A stretch of DNA of 64,000 nt. Source: Salticus scenicus. Lineage: Eukaryota; Arthropoda; Arachnida; Araneae; Salticidae. Numbering within the stretch: position 1 is the stretch's first letter; the number at the start of each line of letters is the position of its first letter. The notes under the pieces are model-generated. The model was not told the DNA's origin. It saw only the letters and a program-made list of their open reading frames with translations, and did no database searches. The stretch spans positions 125,455,731-125,519,730 of the forward strand of contig OZ005651.1 of NCBI GenBank assembly GCA_963930645.1. Direction: 5' to 3'. Shown here piece by piece: positions 13,732-24,328 of the stretch. The position numbers were made by a program, and so were the translations under genes.

Positions 13732-14173
13732 TAGCTTATTATGATATCAAATAATTTAATAATAATTTGATTTTTTAATCCAAAGTATACTTGTTATTCT
13801 TTAATTTGGGGTTAATCACTTAATTGCACTCATAACTGAATCGATACTGGAAAATGTGAGTTCTGAAACGCGCTTTACATTTCTGAAGTTCAAAGCCAGT
13901 TCGTTCGATACTTTTTTAGAAAATAGAAAAATTTCATCACAAAAAAGTATTTCTAGTATTTTTATCATCACTACTTTACATCTATTTATATAAAGTAGTA
14001 GAGCCGTTTTTCTAAAAACTATATTAGCTAATATTTACGATGCATATTAAAATGTAAATTGGAATTTTTTGTTAGCTGTGAAACTTATACACAAAAATTA
14101 ATATAGTAATTTCTTAAATTGAAAAATTTTCAAAAAATTAATTTGCTTCCCAAGAATTTCGATGTATTCTGTA

Positions 14174-14923
14174 TCAGTACAAAAACCCTTAACGGGTTAA
14201 AAGTTTGTGACGCAGCTACTTTATCGCTATAAGAATTTGAAATATGGGTCTTAAAAATAATGATATCAAATTTTAAGTGACGCTTTGCTATTGGTTAAAA
14301 TATACATAGATTTTTTTATTTGATCATTTGCTTTTTTCTTTTATTTATATTTACAATGCAAACATATTTTTAACTTCAAGATAAGACAAATATATAAAAT
14401 ATACTCACTGATGCTTTTTCATTTACATTTCCATTTCAAAATAACAGTTTTAAAAGGAATGATATCAAAATTCCAGTGACGCCTCAATGTCACTTTAAAA
14501 GATTTGTTTTTAGATTCCACTAAAATTACCTTTGTTTTGTCTAATAAAGTATATTTACACATTGAAACAGTGCTTTTAATTTTCAAGTATACTGTCAAAT
14601 AATCACACTTTCACTGAGTTTGCATTATAAATTGAAATTATTTATTTCAATAAATTGATTTGTCTTTTGCGTCACGCTATCCAAAACTGCAAGTAAAATT
14701 TGTGCAAATGTTTTCTTTGCATCACACTATCTCTTTGCACAAACAAATTTTGACTTAGTTGGATACTATGATACAAAGTAACATTTACATAAATTTTACT
14801 CACAGTTAGCAAAGCGTCACTTAAAATTTGATATCATTATTTTTAAGACCCATATTTCAAATTCTTATAGCGATAAAGTAGCTGCGTCACAAACTTTTAA
14901 CCCGTTAAGGGTTTTTGTACTGA
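14174..14923. mobile_element. Non-autonomous element with perfect 119-bp inverted repeats
   Basis: Positions 14172-14290 are repeated as an exact reverse complement at 14807-14925, with no mismatch that I can find. The ends read TCAGTACAAAAACCC, flanked by TA on both sides. The interior is AT-rich and carries shorter partial copies of subterminal phrases such as GTGACGC near 14478 and GCGTCAC near 14670. It has no protein-like frame. The perfect repeats suggest recent insertion or gene conversion between arms. Tc1/mariner relationship is inferred from the TA flanks. Confidence 0.85.
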
Positions 14924-14995
14924 TATCATTACTTTTTAAGGGTTATTGATTAATTAATCAAAAGATTAAAACAAGTCTTTCTGGCTTGGGTACAT

Positions 14996-16059
14996 GACAC
15001 TTTGGTCCCACTAATTTTTTGCTATCTTTTAAATATATGAGGTTCTTTTTTTAGTATGATATCATATTTATTGATTGATATTACCTCATATTCAACCTTT
15101 GTTGAAAATGATGTAACAATAGGACACATGGAACAGAAAATTTATTATTTCAGATCGAATTTTGAATGATAAAGTGTATCAGTTAACACCGAAGATCTAA
15201 GCATTGTTAATTTATCAAAGTCCCCAAAATTTCAGTTTAAATAAAATACAAGGTTTTTAATATAAAACACTAATGCGACTCTTAATTATCACATTCAAAT
15301 TCAGATAGCTCGAATACAAAATTTGTAGGAAATTGATACTTTATCCAAGCATCTCCTAAATGTTAGTTTAATAACAAAAGAAGATACGAAGAACCTAAAT
15401 AATGATATCTGGATTTAATTTGTACAGATCTGCTAAACTTGAGTCATTTTCTTCTCTGTCAATCCGGATATATTTGTCAAACACAGGAAATAGTTATAAT
15501 CACACAGAATTGGAAAAGCATTTTTCTTCCATCTTAATCCCTTACAATATTGTTAATTTTTTTTTTCAAATGCACTGAAACAAAACAGTGAAATCTTTTT
15601 TACTGTCTGTGGAAGAGAAAATGTGTGAAACAAATTGCAAGGTGCTACTGAGATTTCAATGTGGGCAAGGGCATTGTTTTTAGTCATAGGGAATAGGGAC
15701 ATAACATATTTTTTTGAAAAACATAAGTTAAACATGAACTAAAAAGATAAGAAATTGTGCATCAACATTTTCTAAACCTTGACACATGCAAAGTGCATAT
15801 TTGATTAAATATTGGACTACTTACATTTTTTTCATTTTAAAAAAAGAATCATTATAATTGAAAGAAAATTAATTTATGTACATGGTTAGCAATTTACGTA
15901 CATGATTAACATAATTAAATATCCCGGACAAACAAACATACATTTTATTATTATTATAAATATAACACAGATTTTGAAATAAATTCCTCTTAGATTAATG
16001 ATAAAAATTAAATCACAATCAAATCGAATGAAACATCTCTCTTTCTCTCCCACACACAT

Positions 16060-16111
<52 letters not shown>

Positions 16112-17489
16112 AATTAATTAATACAGTAGAGAGTCAAAAATCCGGACAGCTCGGGACCAGAGGTTGTGCTGATTTCAGGATTTCGGAGTCCATAAAAAAT
16201 GATTTTCACTTTGAATAATAAAAACAGAATATTAATCAAACTAAACACATACTAGTGAATAATAACACTGAATATTAAATTACTAGGTACATAAGAATAA
16301 TAATGAACATTAACAAAAATATATAATGAAAACAATAAGTAAAAATGAAAAAAAAAAAAAAAATTGTCAAACTTAGATAAAATCTGTTCACACGTAGCTA
16401 ATTTTAAACCGAACTTGAACCTGCACGATTTATTTATTTTTTTATTTATTGTAAATAGTAGTAACACAAATTTATTTTTCTACGAATTTTATTGAGTTCT
16501 TCCTTAAAAATTATGCCTTCATCAAAAAGCATTTTAAAAAATTAGTTTGTTATTATTTACCTGATTGATATCATCATATCACAATAATCATTATTTTCTT
16601 TTGATGAATTTAATATACTGTCAATAATTTCATTAGCAGCAACTTGGACCTTGCAGTCTTACATATTATTATTTGGTTTTTCTTTTTTGTAATCATAAAA
16701 TGCAAACATAAAATTATTATTTAAGATCTTTTTAAAAAATTCGGATTTGCAGTTTTGTAATTTATTAATAGTGAATTTCATTGTTTGTATCTGGCAAGTT
16801 GTTGCGGATTTCAGACTTCGGCAGATTTCTGGCTCTTTACTGTTTATACATTTAAAAACTTCATAAATGATCACACGCTTATGCGTATGAAAAAATAGTC
16901 TATGATAGTTGCAAGTTAATAATTAGTTCATTGAAAGAAATAGCATTCTGTCACTAAAAGCAAATTACATTTAATATCCTAAGGTTTTCTTTCTTTCTTT
17001 TTCCTTTTTTTAAAGAAAACTATCTGTATTTTATTATTTTAAAATTAATTCAGACTTTATTAATAAATATATATTCAAATGGCGATTCCTTTTCAATAAT
17101 AAGGTATTGTTGTTATTGTTAACAATACTTTTCAAGTCACAAAATTTAGTAACTAATTTTAAATTAAAAATCAAATTACATCGATTAAAATAAGTTAAAT
17201 CTAAATTTTAAAAAAAAAGGGCAATAGCAATAAAAAAATAAAAAATAATAATTAAATATATTAAATTTTCATTTAAAAAATCAGAACAAAATTCCCTGAA
17301 TCTCAATGGCTAGGAAGCAATCATAATGTTGAAAATTTATATATTTACCTATAAGATATTCCTTATTAAAGATATTCTAAGAGCATTTCAATTTGTCTGT
17401 ATCAACAAATATGCTATCATACTAAAAAACTCATATATTTAAAAGATAGCAAAAAATTAGTGGGACCAAAACGACAAAACCAAAGTGTC
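14996..17489. mobile_element. Possible ~2.5-kb DNA transposon defined by inverted repeats
   Basis: The left arm near 14996-15078 (GACACTTTGG, then GGTCCCACTAATTTTTTGC) is inverted at 17393-17489, where a short insertion lies between the two phrases. The arms also share AAATATATGA and TAGTATGATA. The interior has no intact transposase; it holds a (TA)n tract near 16067-16103 and a nested pogo-type element at 16124-16842. No target duplication could be read with certainty. Confidence 0.6.
16124..16842. mobile_element. pogo/Tigger-type non-autonomous element
   Basis: The left end CAGTAGAGAGTC and right end CTGGCTCTTTACTG are imperfect inverted repeats, with subterminal CGGATTTCAGACTTCGG-like text on the right matching GATTTCAGGATTTCGG on the left. 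A TA precedes the left end; the right-hand TA is not exact. The interior has no transposase-like frame. The family assignment rests on the CAGT terminus and on resemblance to the element at 28488-29165. Confidence 0.65.
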
Positions 17490-17539
17490 CTCCTTCGTTC
17501 TGGCTTGTAGGCAGGGTGGGTTCATTTTAAGGTTGAGTA

Positions 17540-17930
17540 TAAGGAAGTATTGTAGTAATCCCGATTTGTGAAATGGATTTTGTATCTTGCACAGCTCAAA
17601 AACGAATGATCGTAAAATGTTGCAAATTTATATTTGTGACGGTCCTGATGTCTAATTATACATATGCAACAATGGTCTTAAAATGAGTTTCCATTTCAGA
17701 AATATCATTGACTTAACATGACTTTTCATAGCATCTGTATGTACGTATGTGTGTATCTTGAATAACTCAAAAACAGTTGGTCGTAGAATATTGCAAATTG
17801 GTATATGGGTTTGTTATAACAAAGGTTTGTGCACCTCCCTTTTTCATCTTTCAAAGACCCCGTAATGATATTATTATGAAAGTTGTCATCATGTTTGCAT
17901 GTAGAAGGTAAATCTTAAAGACAAACCGCA
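17540..17930. repeat. Dispersed repeat, uninterrupted copy
   Basis: Clear similarity to 5350-5811 and then to 9778-9860, with the two halves contiguous here. It therefore serves as the empty site for the 4-kb transposon at 5814-9775. Confidence 0.75.
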
Positions 17931-18164
17931 ACAATTAGCTTGTTCCCCTAACTTATTGTGCATCTTAAATTACTTAAAGTGATTTTACGTATTTCAAAGA
18001 CACTGTAGCATTTTATAGATATAGATTACGTATTTTATAGAATTATTAAATACAGGCTTACGGACTATTATATTTTTTGTCTGTAAACATAAGCATTGTC
18101 AAGCACGTAGAAACGATCCATTTTTAAGTTTTGCTTACAGTATTTGTATATTATTTGTGTCAAG

Positions 18165-18615
18165 TTTACAGATTGAGAGTCTCTGTACTCCTTAAAAAAT
18201 TTATTTTATACATCTGGAATATTTTAAGAAATGAAAAAAAAAAAAAAAAAAAAAAAATCTTAGTTATGCATTTAAACGTCCAAGAAAGAAAGGGGTGAAT
18301 AATGTTTCATGAACTTGGCCATTGAGTTTTATATTGTCTGATATGTATAAAATCCTGTTAAACAATTTAAACTTTCTGTAATACAGTTTCATTCAAATTA
18401 TTTCAAATGAATAAAAAAAGTCTCAAAAGCAGGGATAATACTTATCCTGATTTTCCTGAATTCTTAAAAAATTTCCTGAAATATCTTTAAATATCATTAG
18501 TTATCCTAAAATTCTTGAATTTTTCGGCTATTATACTACATATTGACATTTAAACCACCCAAATTATGCAATCAAAAGACATACTGTCACACTTTTCTGT
18601 GATCATTAGATAAAT
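18165..18615 (+). repeat. Repeat family also found at 26340-26800 and inverted near 30200-30560
   Basis: Long near-identical phrases are shared with 26385-26800, for example GCATTTAAACGTCCA, AATAAAAAAAGTCTCA and TTTCTGTGATCATTAGATA. The match resumes at 21590-21970 (equivalent to 26800-27170), so nearly 3 kb of other DNA has been inserted into this copy. No protein is evident. Confidence 0.75.
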
Positions 18616-18894
18616 AATAAATTTAAAATTTTGTAAGCAACTTTGATGCTGCATCTCTGCAGTCATGCATTTCTTTCTTTTTTTCTTTTTTCCAGGGTTG
18701 GGTTTCTTCCAGGACAGTGGTAGAAACTGGAAAAAACTGGAAGAAATTGAAGAAACCAACCAGAAGACAAAACAGATGTTTAAAATTAAAATTTATGAAC
18801 TATATAAACTCAAAGCATAAATATAATGTCAAATCTTAATAAATCGTAAAAATATTTTTAGAAAAATAAGTTATTTGAAAACAAACACTAAATA

Positions 18895-20919
18895 TATACA
18901 GGTGATGGGTTTTTACTTTTTAATGCAAATATTTTTAGAAGTTTTTGCATAGATACTATCTCATATTATTATACGTTCAAACAGTGCAAGTGATAATAAT
19001 TATGGAATTTTTAGCCATAATATTTGCATATAATAGGTACCTGTATAATGTAAATAAACATATTTAAAAAATACAAAAAAAAAAAATACTTTTGAAAGTT
19101 CAGAAATAATATTCATCACTGATTAATTTTGTTAAACATTGATGTAATAGTGGTTTGTTTTAAGTGCTAGTCTGCATGAATTGCAGCAGGGTTGGCCAAT
19201 TTTTGCCGAAGTGGAAAAAACCATGGAAAAAACCACCCCGGAAAAAATAGTTTTTGCCACAATTTTTGCCAGTGGCAAAAATTACCAGTATTTCAAGCAG
19301 GGTTTTAAGGATTTTAATATTTAAATCATAATTTTAACAAATTAAAACCAGAGATCATGAATCCATCATTAAAATAATGCATTCTAAAATTTCTTTAAAC
19401 TGAAATTTTTAACATCAACAATTAACAATTTTTTTCATTTTTAAAAATATTTAAATTACCTATCTAAAAAATATTCTTCAATAATTAATTACTAGAATAT
19501 TTGTGTTTTTCAGTGTATTACATATTTTTGTTTACAGTGGGGAAAAGTCAAATATTGAGTCAATTATTGACTCAGCTGTTCTAAAATTTGCCAGTCAGTC
19601 ACTGATCATGCATTTTTTGGAATTGAAATGTAAATTGCAAGTAAACTCTCTCTCTCTCTCTCTCTGAATATGTCTTACTTAAGATTTTTTTTACTTCAAT
19701 AAAATAAAAATATAATTTTGTAGTTTTGTTTTTATGGTTATGTTCAGGGACTGACAAAGTTTCAATATCTTAGGAGCCAGAAATAGTGAATTATTTCTAT
19801 GACAATACTCACAGCAAAAATTAATAATATTTCATAATTGTATAATTAATGCAGATCATTCACATATTATTTTACATTGAATAAGTGAACTATTCAGTTA
19901 AAAATTTGAACTAAGGAAATTAAAAAAAAAAAAAAAAAATAACTATTTTTTATTTATAAAGATAAAAACAAACTATTGGGGGGAAAAAATCCACAGAAAT
20001 AAATATTATTTTTACCTTTAATATAATCAAATATATTGAGAGTGTTTAAGTTTTGGCTTTAAAATACTATTTGTCTATTAATTTTTCAGGACAGAATTCC
20101 TTTAAAGAGAATCCATTTGATAAATATCATACTATTTAAGTTTTCTCGTCGTAAATTCGAACATAGTTTGCTTTAGATAGTGTTTATTTTATTGAATCTT
20201 GTTTAACAAAGATGTTGACATGGAAAGTACCAGTATAGTAGTAAGAAGATTTATCAAATATGGGAATTTATCTTTCATGGAAAAACATCTTTCAAAAACA
20301 GAAATAATTGTTAAATTTTTCAGAAAACATTAAACTCATACTATTCATTCAATACATCAGCAATGTCATCTTTTATACCAAGACAAGAAGGTGGGAGGAA
20401 AAACAAAAATATACATAAAAAATATTGTAAATGCACAAAAATTTTTTTGTCAGTCTGCCGTAACTGGTCACCAATGAATATTTATAGTCACCCTGGCACC
20501 CGGAATTTGTCGGACACTGGTTATATATATTATATTAATTAATTAATTATAATTACTTTTTAAATTAAAAAATCTTCAAACATTTTTTTCATTAAGGTGC
20601 CAAAGTGTAAAGGGTGAAAATTCAAAGGGATTGTGTTGTTTTCCACTTTTCCTAATTTTTTTCCATTTTTGCCGGCAAAAACCCAACCCTGAATTGCAGG
20701 ATAATAAATACAAGAATGTTACCCCCCCCCCCCCCCCCCTTTTCCAACTGTGTTTCAAAGCAAGGATTAAGATAAAAATTTGGTTTTAAAAAAAAGTAAA
20801 AATGTGAGAAAGGTGAATTTTTTTGAAATATGAGATGTAAATTTCTTTTACATTAAAAAATCAATTATGGATTAGAAGGATTTGCAGATTATAAATCTGT
20901 GGATTACAGGAGTTGACTA
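18895..20919 (-). mobile_element. pogo/Tigger-type copy, inverted and interrupted
   Basis: The right end (20700-20919) is the reverse complement of the left end of the element at 28488-29165, including GGAGTTGACT followed by TA. On the other side of the nested hAT element, 18895-19186 is the reverse complement of parts of 27359-27490 and 27970-28120. The outer left terminus is not readable and the copy appears rearranged. No coding capacity. Confidence 0.6.
19187..20691. mobile_element. Inner hAT-type non-autonomous element
   Basis: 1505 bp with CAGGGTTGGCC at the left end and CCCAACCCTG at the right. It is flanked by an exact 8-bp duplication AATTGCAG (19179-19186 and 20692-20699). The interior is AT-rich, has a (TC)n tract near 19648-19665 and no hAT transposase that I can recognise. 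It is inserted in the pogo-type copy, which is itself inside the outer hAT element. Confidence 0.88.
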
Positions 20920-21409
20920 TACCGTATATGACTATAAAGAAAAAGTTTTTGATGACATTTTGTAATACAGTATTGACTACTGGTTCTTTTAATTAACTGG
21001 GTGTTTGTTAAAAACTGCTTTATCAGAAAATATAAGAAAGTGATCCAAATCCAAACTATTATTTATTATCAGTTAAAGAAATAAAATTGTCTAAATTATA
21101 AAACTTTACACTGTTTAAATTGAAATTGATTTTTTTTTTTTTTTTAAACTGGATTTTGTGTATTTTAGAACGTAATCATCAGATAACAAAGATCACTATG
21201 GTAAAAATACCCATAATTATTAATTACATATGTTACTAAATTTTTATAGGTATAATTTTAAAGTTACTTAAAGTTGTTTATAAGATAAATGCATCCATTG
21301 TATCTTACAAATCTGCAATTTATAACATAAATTTTTAAGAAAAACAGTTTCTTCCATTCTTCCACTTGGAAGAAACTTGCCAACCCTGCTTTTTTCTGAT
21401 GAGGATATA

Positions 21410-21447
<38 letters not shown>

Positions 21448-21589
21448 AGTACAAAAAACAATTATTAATTTATTTATTATTATTTTTTTAATTTATGATG
21501 CTTGCTTTACAAAATTTATCATTTTTTAGCACTCATTTTTAGGTGCATTGGACTGCGATTGCATTGATGGGGTGATATACACAAATTAA

Positions 21590-21970
21590 GAAATTTGATG
21601 TTTTTCTCTCTTTAAATAAACTAACTCTTTTTGCCCATGCACAGTAGATTCCTGATTCCAGGATATCTATTCTCTGAATCGATGGTGATATACACCATTC
21701 TCAAATAATGACAATCGTTAAGTTCCACTTTTATCGACTCCTTTTATTAATGAAATAAAATAAACCTTCCATGAATTTAAAGTGCCCAAATCATCTTTCA
21801 TTAAAATGCATATACCATGAATTATATAAAAATTCATGATAAAAATAATAATAAACATAAAAATCCCAATAGCAGTATTTTCTGAACCTATCTGCAGCAA
21901 AATAAAATTTATCTTCAAACCATGAAGGCAGATAAGAAATCATAGCAATTCATAAAATATTTAATTCAAA
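21590..21970 (+). repeat. Second half of the interrupted repeat copy
   Basis: Matches 26800-27170, sharing TCTCTGAATCGATGG and ATCTGCAGCAAAATAAAATT. The frame that stays open in the two other copies is broken here. Confidence 0.72.
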
Positions 21971-22160
21971 TCCTCATCAAATTCCTTTTCACTGTCCTCA
22001 ATTTCATCTTTATTATGCGTTAATAATCGAGACTTCCGAAACAAAAACGAGACTGATGTTGATTTTCTCGTTGTTCGCGATAGATACCCCGCAGGATATA
22101 CAAAGTCAAGGGTTTTTTTTATAGATTACCTGCAGGTTATATTATACACAAAATTACGGT

Positions 22161-22563
22161 AATTAAAATAATTTCATGAGTAAGACATCATTTGAAAGCT
22201 TTGTTGATTTGAAATTGAACAATAGATTACAGAAATTTCTACCACCAGATGGCGCTGCAATATTTTAAAATTTCAATATTTCAAATTCTAATTATGATTA
22301 AATTATTTTTAATACATTATTCGAATGATATTTTAAAGTACTTTCATATTATCGAAAGTGGAATTCAAGATTTCACCTGATTTACACATTTAAAGATTTC
22401 CTGATTAGGTTTTCTTTGGTATCTAAGTTACTAATTAAAATAATTTCATAAGTAATACATCATTTGAAAGCTTTGTTGATTTAGAATTGAACAATAAATT
22501 ACAGAAATTTCTACCACCAGATGGTGCTGTAATATTTTAAAATTTCAATATTTAAAATTCTAA
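22161..22563. repeat. Two direct copies of a ~131-bp unit with a spacer
   Basis: 22161-22291 and 22433-22563 are nearly identical, each containing TTTCTACCACCAGATGG. The spacer of about 140 bp is not repeated. After the second copy, 22564-22790 contains further short motifs GGCGCCA(T/C)CGAGC that occur twice. No coding sign. Confidence 0.75.
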
Positions 22564-22812
22564 TGAGCAAGGAAGGTGTTGTAAGTTATAAAACGGGGAT
22601 AAGGCGCCATCGAGCAGGACTTTGCTCAAAGTCATAAATTTGAAGGATCATAACATGGTGAGCGAACAGGCTGTTTCATGTAGTGAAATGGGAAGAGGGC
22701 GCCACCGAGCGGGAGTTTCATAAAGTCGGATTTTTCAAGGATCGCGAGCTAGCTGGTCGCCGAAGGCGGCTAGTATAAAATAAATATCACTCATTAACAC
22801 ATTTCTTTCAAT

Positions 22813-23060
22813 AATGCATAAGATTAATGAAATTCTCACAACTACTCTGTATTGGCCGAATACTTAGCACAAAGTACAGCTCTAGTTTTAGCCCCCCCCC
22901 CTCTCTTTTTATCATCTGATTTATTAATTAGAGCTGCATCAAGTACTTGATATGTACTTTGCACTCAGCTAATCTGCTGAGTACTCTATATGCAGTCAAA
23001 TTTTGACCAAGTACTCGGCCAATACTAAGTAGCTGTAAGAATTTCATTATTTTTATGCAC
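22813..23060. repeat. Imperfect inverted repeat (possible hAT termini)
   Basis: 22816-22870 (ATGCATAAGATTAATGAAATT, then GTATTGGCCGA) is inverted at about 23000-23058. In the middle, GTACAGCTCTAG and TAGAGCTGCATC face each other across about 40 bp, including a run of nine C. It looks like a MITE or two abutting hAT ends; I could not find a clear target duplication. Confidence 0.45.
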
Positions 23061-23323
23061 TAAATTGAAAAGAAAAAAATTAGTAATAGTGTTTATCGAT
23101 AATATAAAACTAAAAATTTATAAAAATATGTAATTAAACTTTAAACAGGAAACAGGTGAATAGATTGCCACTAAATGTAAATATTAAATATTTTAAACTA
23201 AATACATGAAAAAACCTTTACTGACTTCGTTGCTTGCCGTTAAACTTTTCCACCGGGTTCCCGGTTCTCGTCAGACGGCCTCCTCTGTGCGTGACTTGGA
23301 CTGTTGTGATGGTTTTTACTTTT

Positions 23324-23659
23324 CTAAACATGGCGCCACATTCTGTCCGGAGCTACTGAGCCGCTGTCATTGCAAGTGTTCCTATTGGTTGCTATCTCAA
23401 TGGATTCGCAGTACATTGCGTAGTTATAATCCTCATAATTGGCTATTTTAGCTGTTTGTTCAAAATTTATATTAATATCTTCTTTGTAAAATGTTTTGGC
23501 CAAGGCTGTATTCTGACTTCCTGTTTTGATATCTTTTATGTGTTCTTTTATTCTTGTTTCAATTTTTCTCTTGGTTACACCGATGTACGAACCTGATTGG
23601 TTGTTTTGGTTGGTGTAAGGTATTTTGTAGACTCTCGCGGTTTCAAGAGGGAAAAGGTT
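23324..23659 (-). pseudogene. Penelope-like GIY-YIG endonuclease relic
   Basis: The minus strand reads ETARVYKIPYTN, then SGSYIGVTKRKIETRIKEH, a GIY-YIG nuclease core of the VYKI...YIG form with the following R-x-KEH helix. It continues in frame through MYCESIEIATNRN, where the Glu lies in the expected position for the catalytic acid, and stops at TAG (23324-23326). These features are typical of the C-terminal endonuclease of canonical Penelope-like elements, which nick target DNA for integration. No reverse transcriptase is found next to it, and a SINE interrupts the region just 5' of it on this strand, so it is a dead fragment. Confidence 0.7.
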
Positions 23660-23877
23660 GGTTGGTTGTAGGATTTAAGGCCGATTGACTCCTGATGTGT
23701 CCTAGGCCTAGAGGGGGAATGCCCTCCGTGGGGGTCTTTCTAAGGGGTCCTAGCCCGTATTTACGCAAGTTTCGGAGGAAACCACGGAAAACTCCGAACG
23801 GCTAGGTCGATGAGCGCGACCTGGGATCGAACCCGGCACCTCCCATCTACCAGCTTTGAGCGCAGAACCGCTCGGCC
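23660..23877 (-). mobile_element. tRNA-derived SINE with 15-bp target duplication
   Basis: Read on the minus strand it begins with a tRNA-like head: an A box TGGCCGAGCGG (23868-23878 inverted) and a B box GGTTCGATCC near 23822-23832. This is the internal polymerase III promoter layout, with a Ser/Leu-like D-arm. A non-tRNA body and a tail of CAACC units follow. The word AAGAGGGAAAAGGTT flanks it at 23645-23659 and 23878-23892, a 15-bp duplication typical of LINE-driven insertion. The locally higher GC content sets it apart from the surroundings. Confidence 0.85.
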
Positions 23878-24162
23878 AAGAGGGAAAAGGTTTTATTCAT
23901 GTATTTAGTTTAGTAATTCAACACTTCGTTTTAAATTAATATAGTTTTTAAAATTAAATACCTTACACCGATTGTGTGGAACGGTAATTTTAAAGGTTTT
24001 AAATGCTTTTAATGTAAAATTAAATATTTTATTTATTTTTAATTAAGTGTTTATCAGAATGATAAATCACCAACATCCCTTTACACGCCTGCTATTAGAT
24101 GGAAATAATAATCACTTCAACTTTTCCCTTCAAAACAGGTGAAAGGTGTACACTGTAAAGTG

Positions 24163-24283
24163 AACATTTTTCTTGGATTTTAGTGTGACGTAAAACGCAT
24201 TCATCAATCAATCCGTCCGTTCTCGGCTATTGGCTAATTTTTCACTTTTCATCTCAATGTATTAATACGCCGGAGAACAAATC

Positions 24284-24316
<33 letters not shown>

Positions 24317-24328
24317 ATAGCACATTAA
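24163..24328. repeat. Outer part of the left arm of a 6.7-kb inverted repeat
   Basis: Reverse complement of about 30690-30830, with shared TTAGTGTGACGTAAAACGC, TATTGGCTAATTTTTCAC and ATTAATACGCCGG. A long A run (24285-24314) has expanded within it. The arm resumes at 26209 after the PIF-type insertion. Confidence 0.85.

Larger units (their letters stand above)
18693..21388. mobile_element. Outer hAT-type element with 8-bp target duplication
   Basis: The ends CAGGGTTGGGTTTCTTCC (left) and, inverted, CAGGGTTGGCAAGTTTCTTCC-like text (right) are flanked by the same 8-bp word CTTTTTTC at 18685-18692 and 21389-21396. An 8-bp duplication with a CAGGG terminus is the hAT signature. No transposase is recognisable inside; most of the interior is nested elements. 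Confidence 0.75.

Noticed and set aside
20709..20728. C/G homopolymer runs (also 25495-25510, 36317-36330, 40867-40884) as G-quadruplex regulators
   Set aside because: They are single long homopolymer runs, not spaced G tracts, and lie within transposon-derived DNA.
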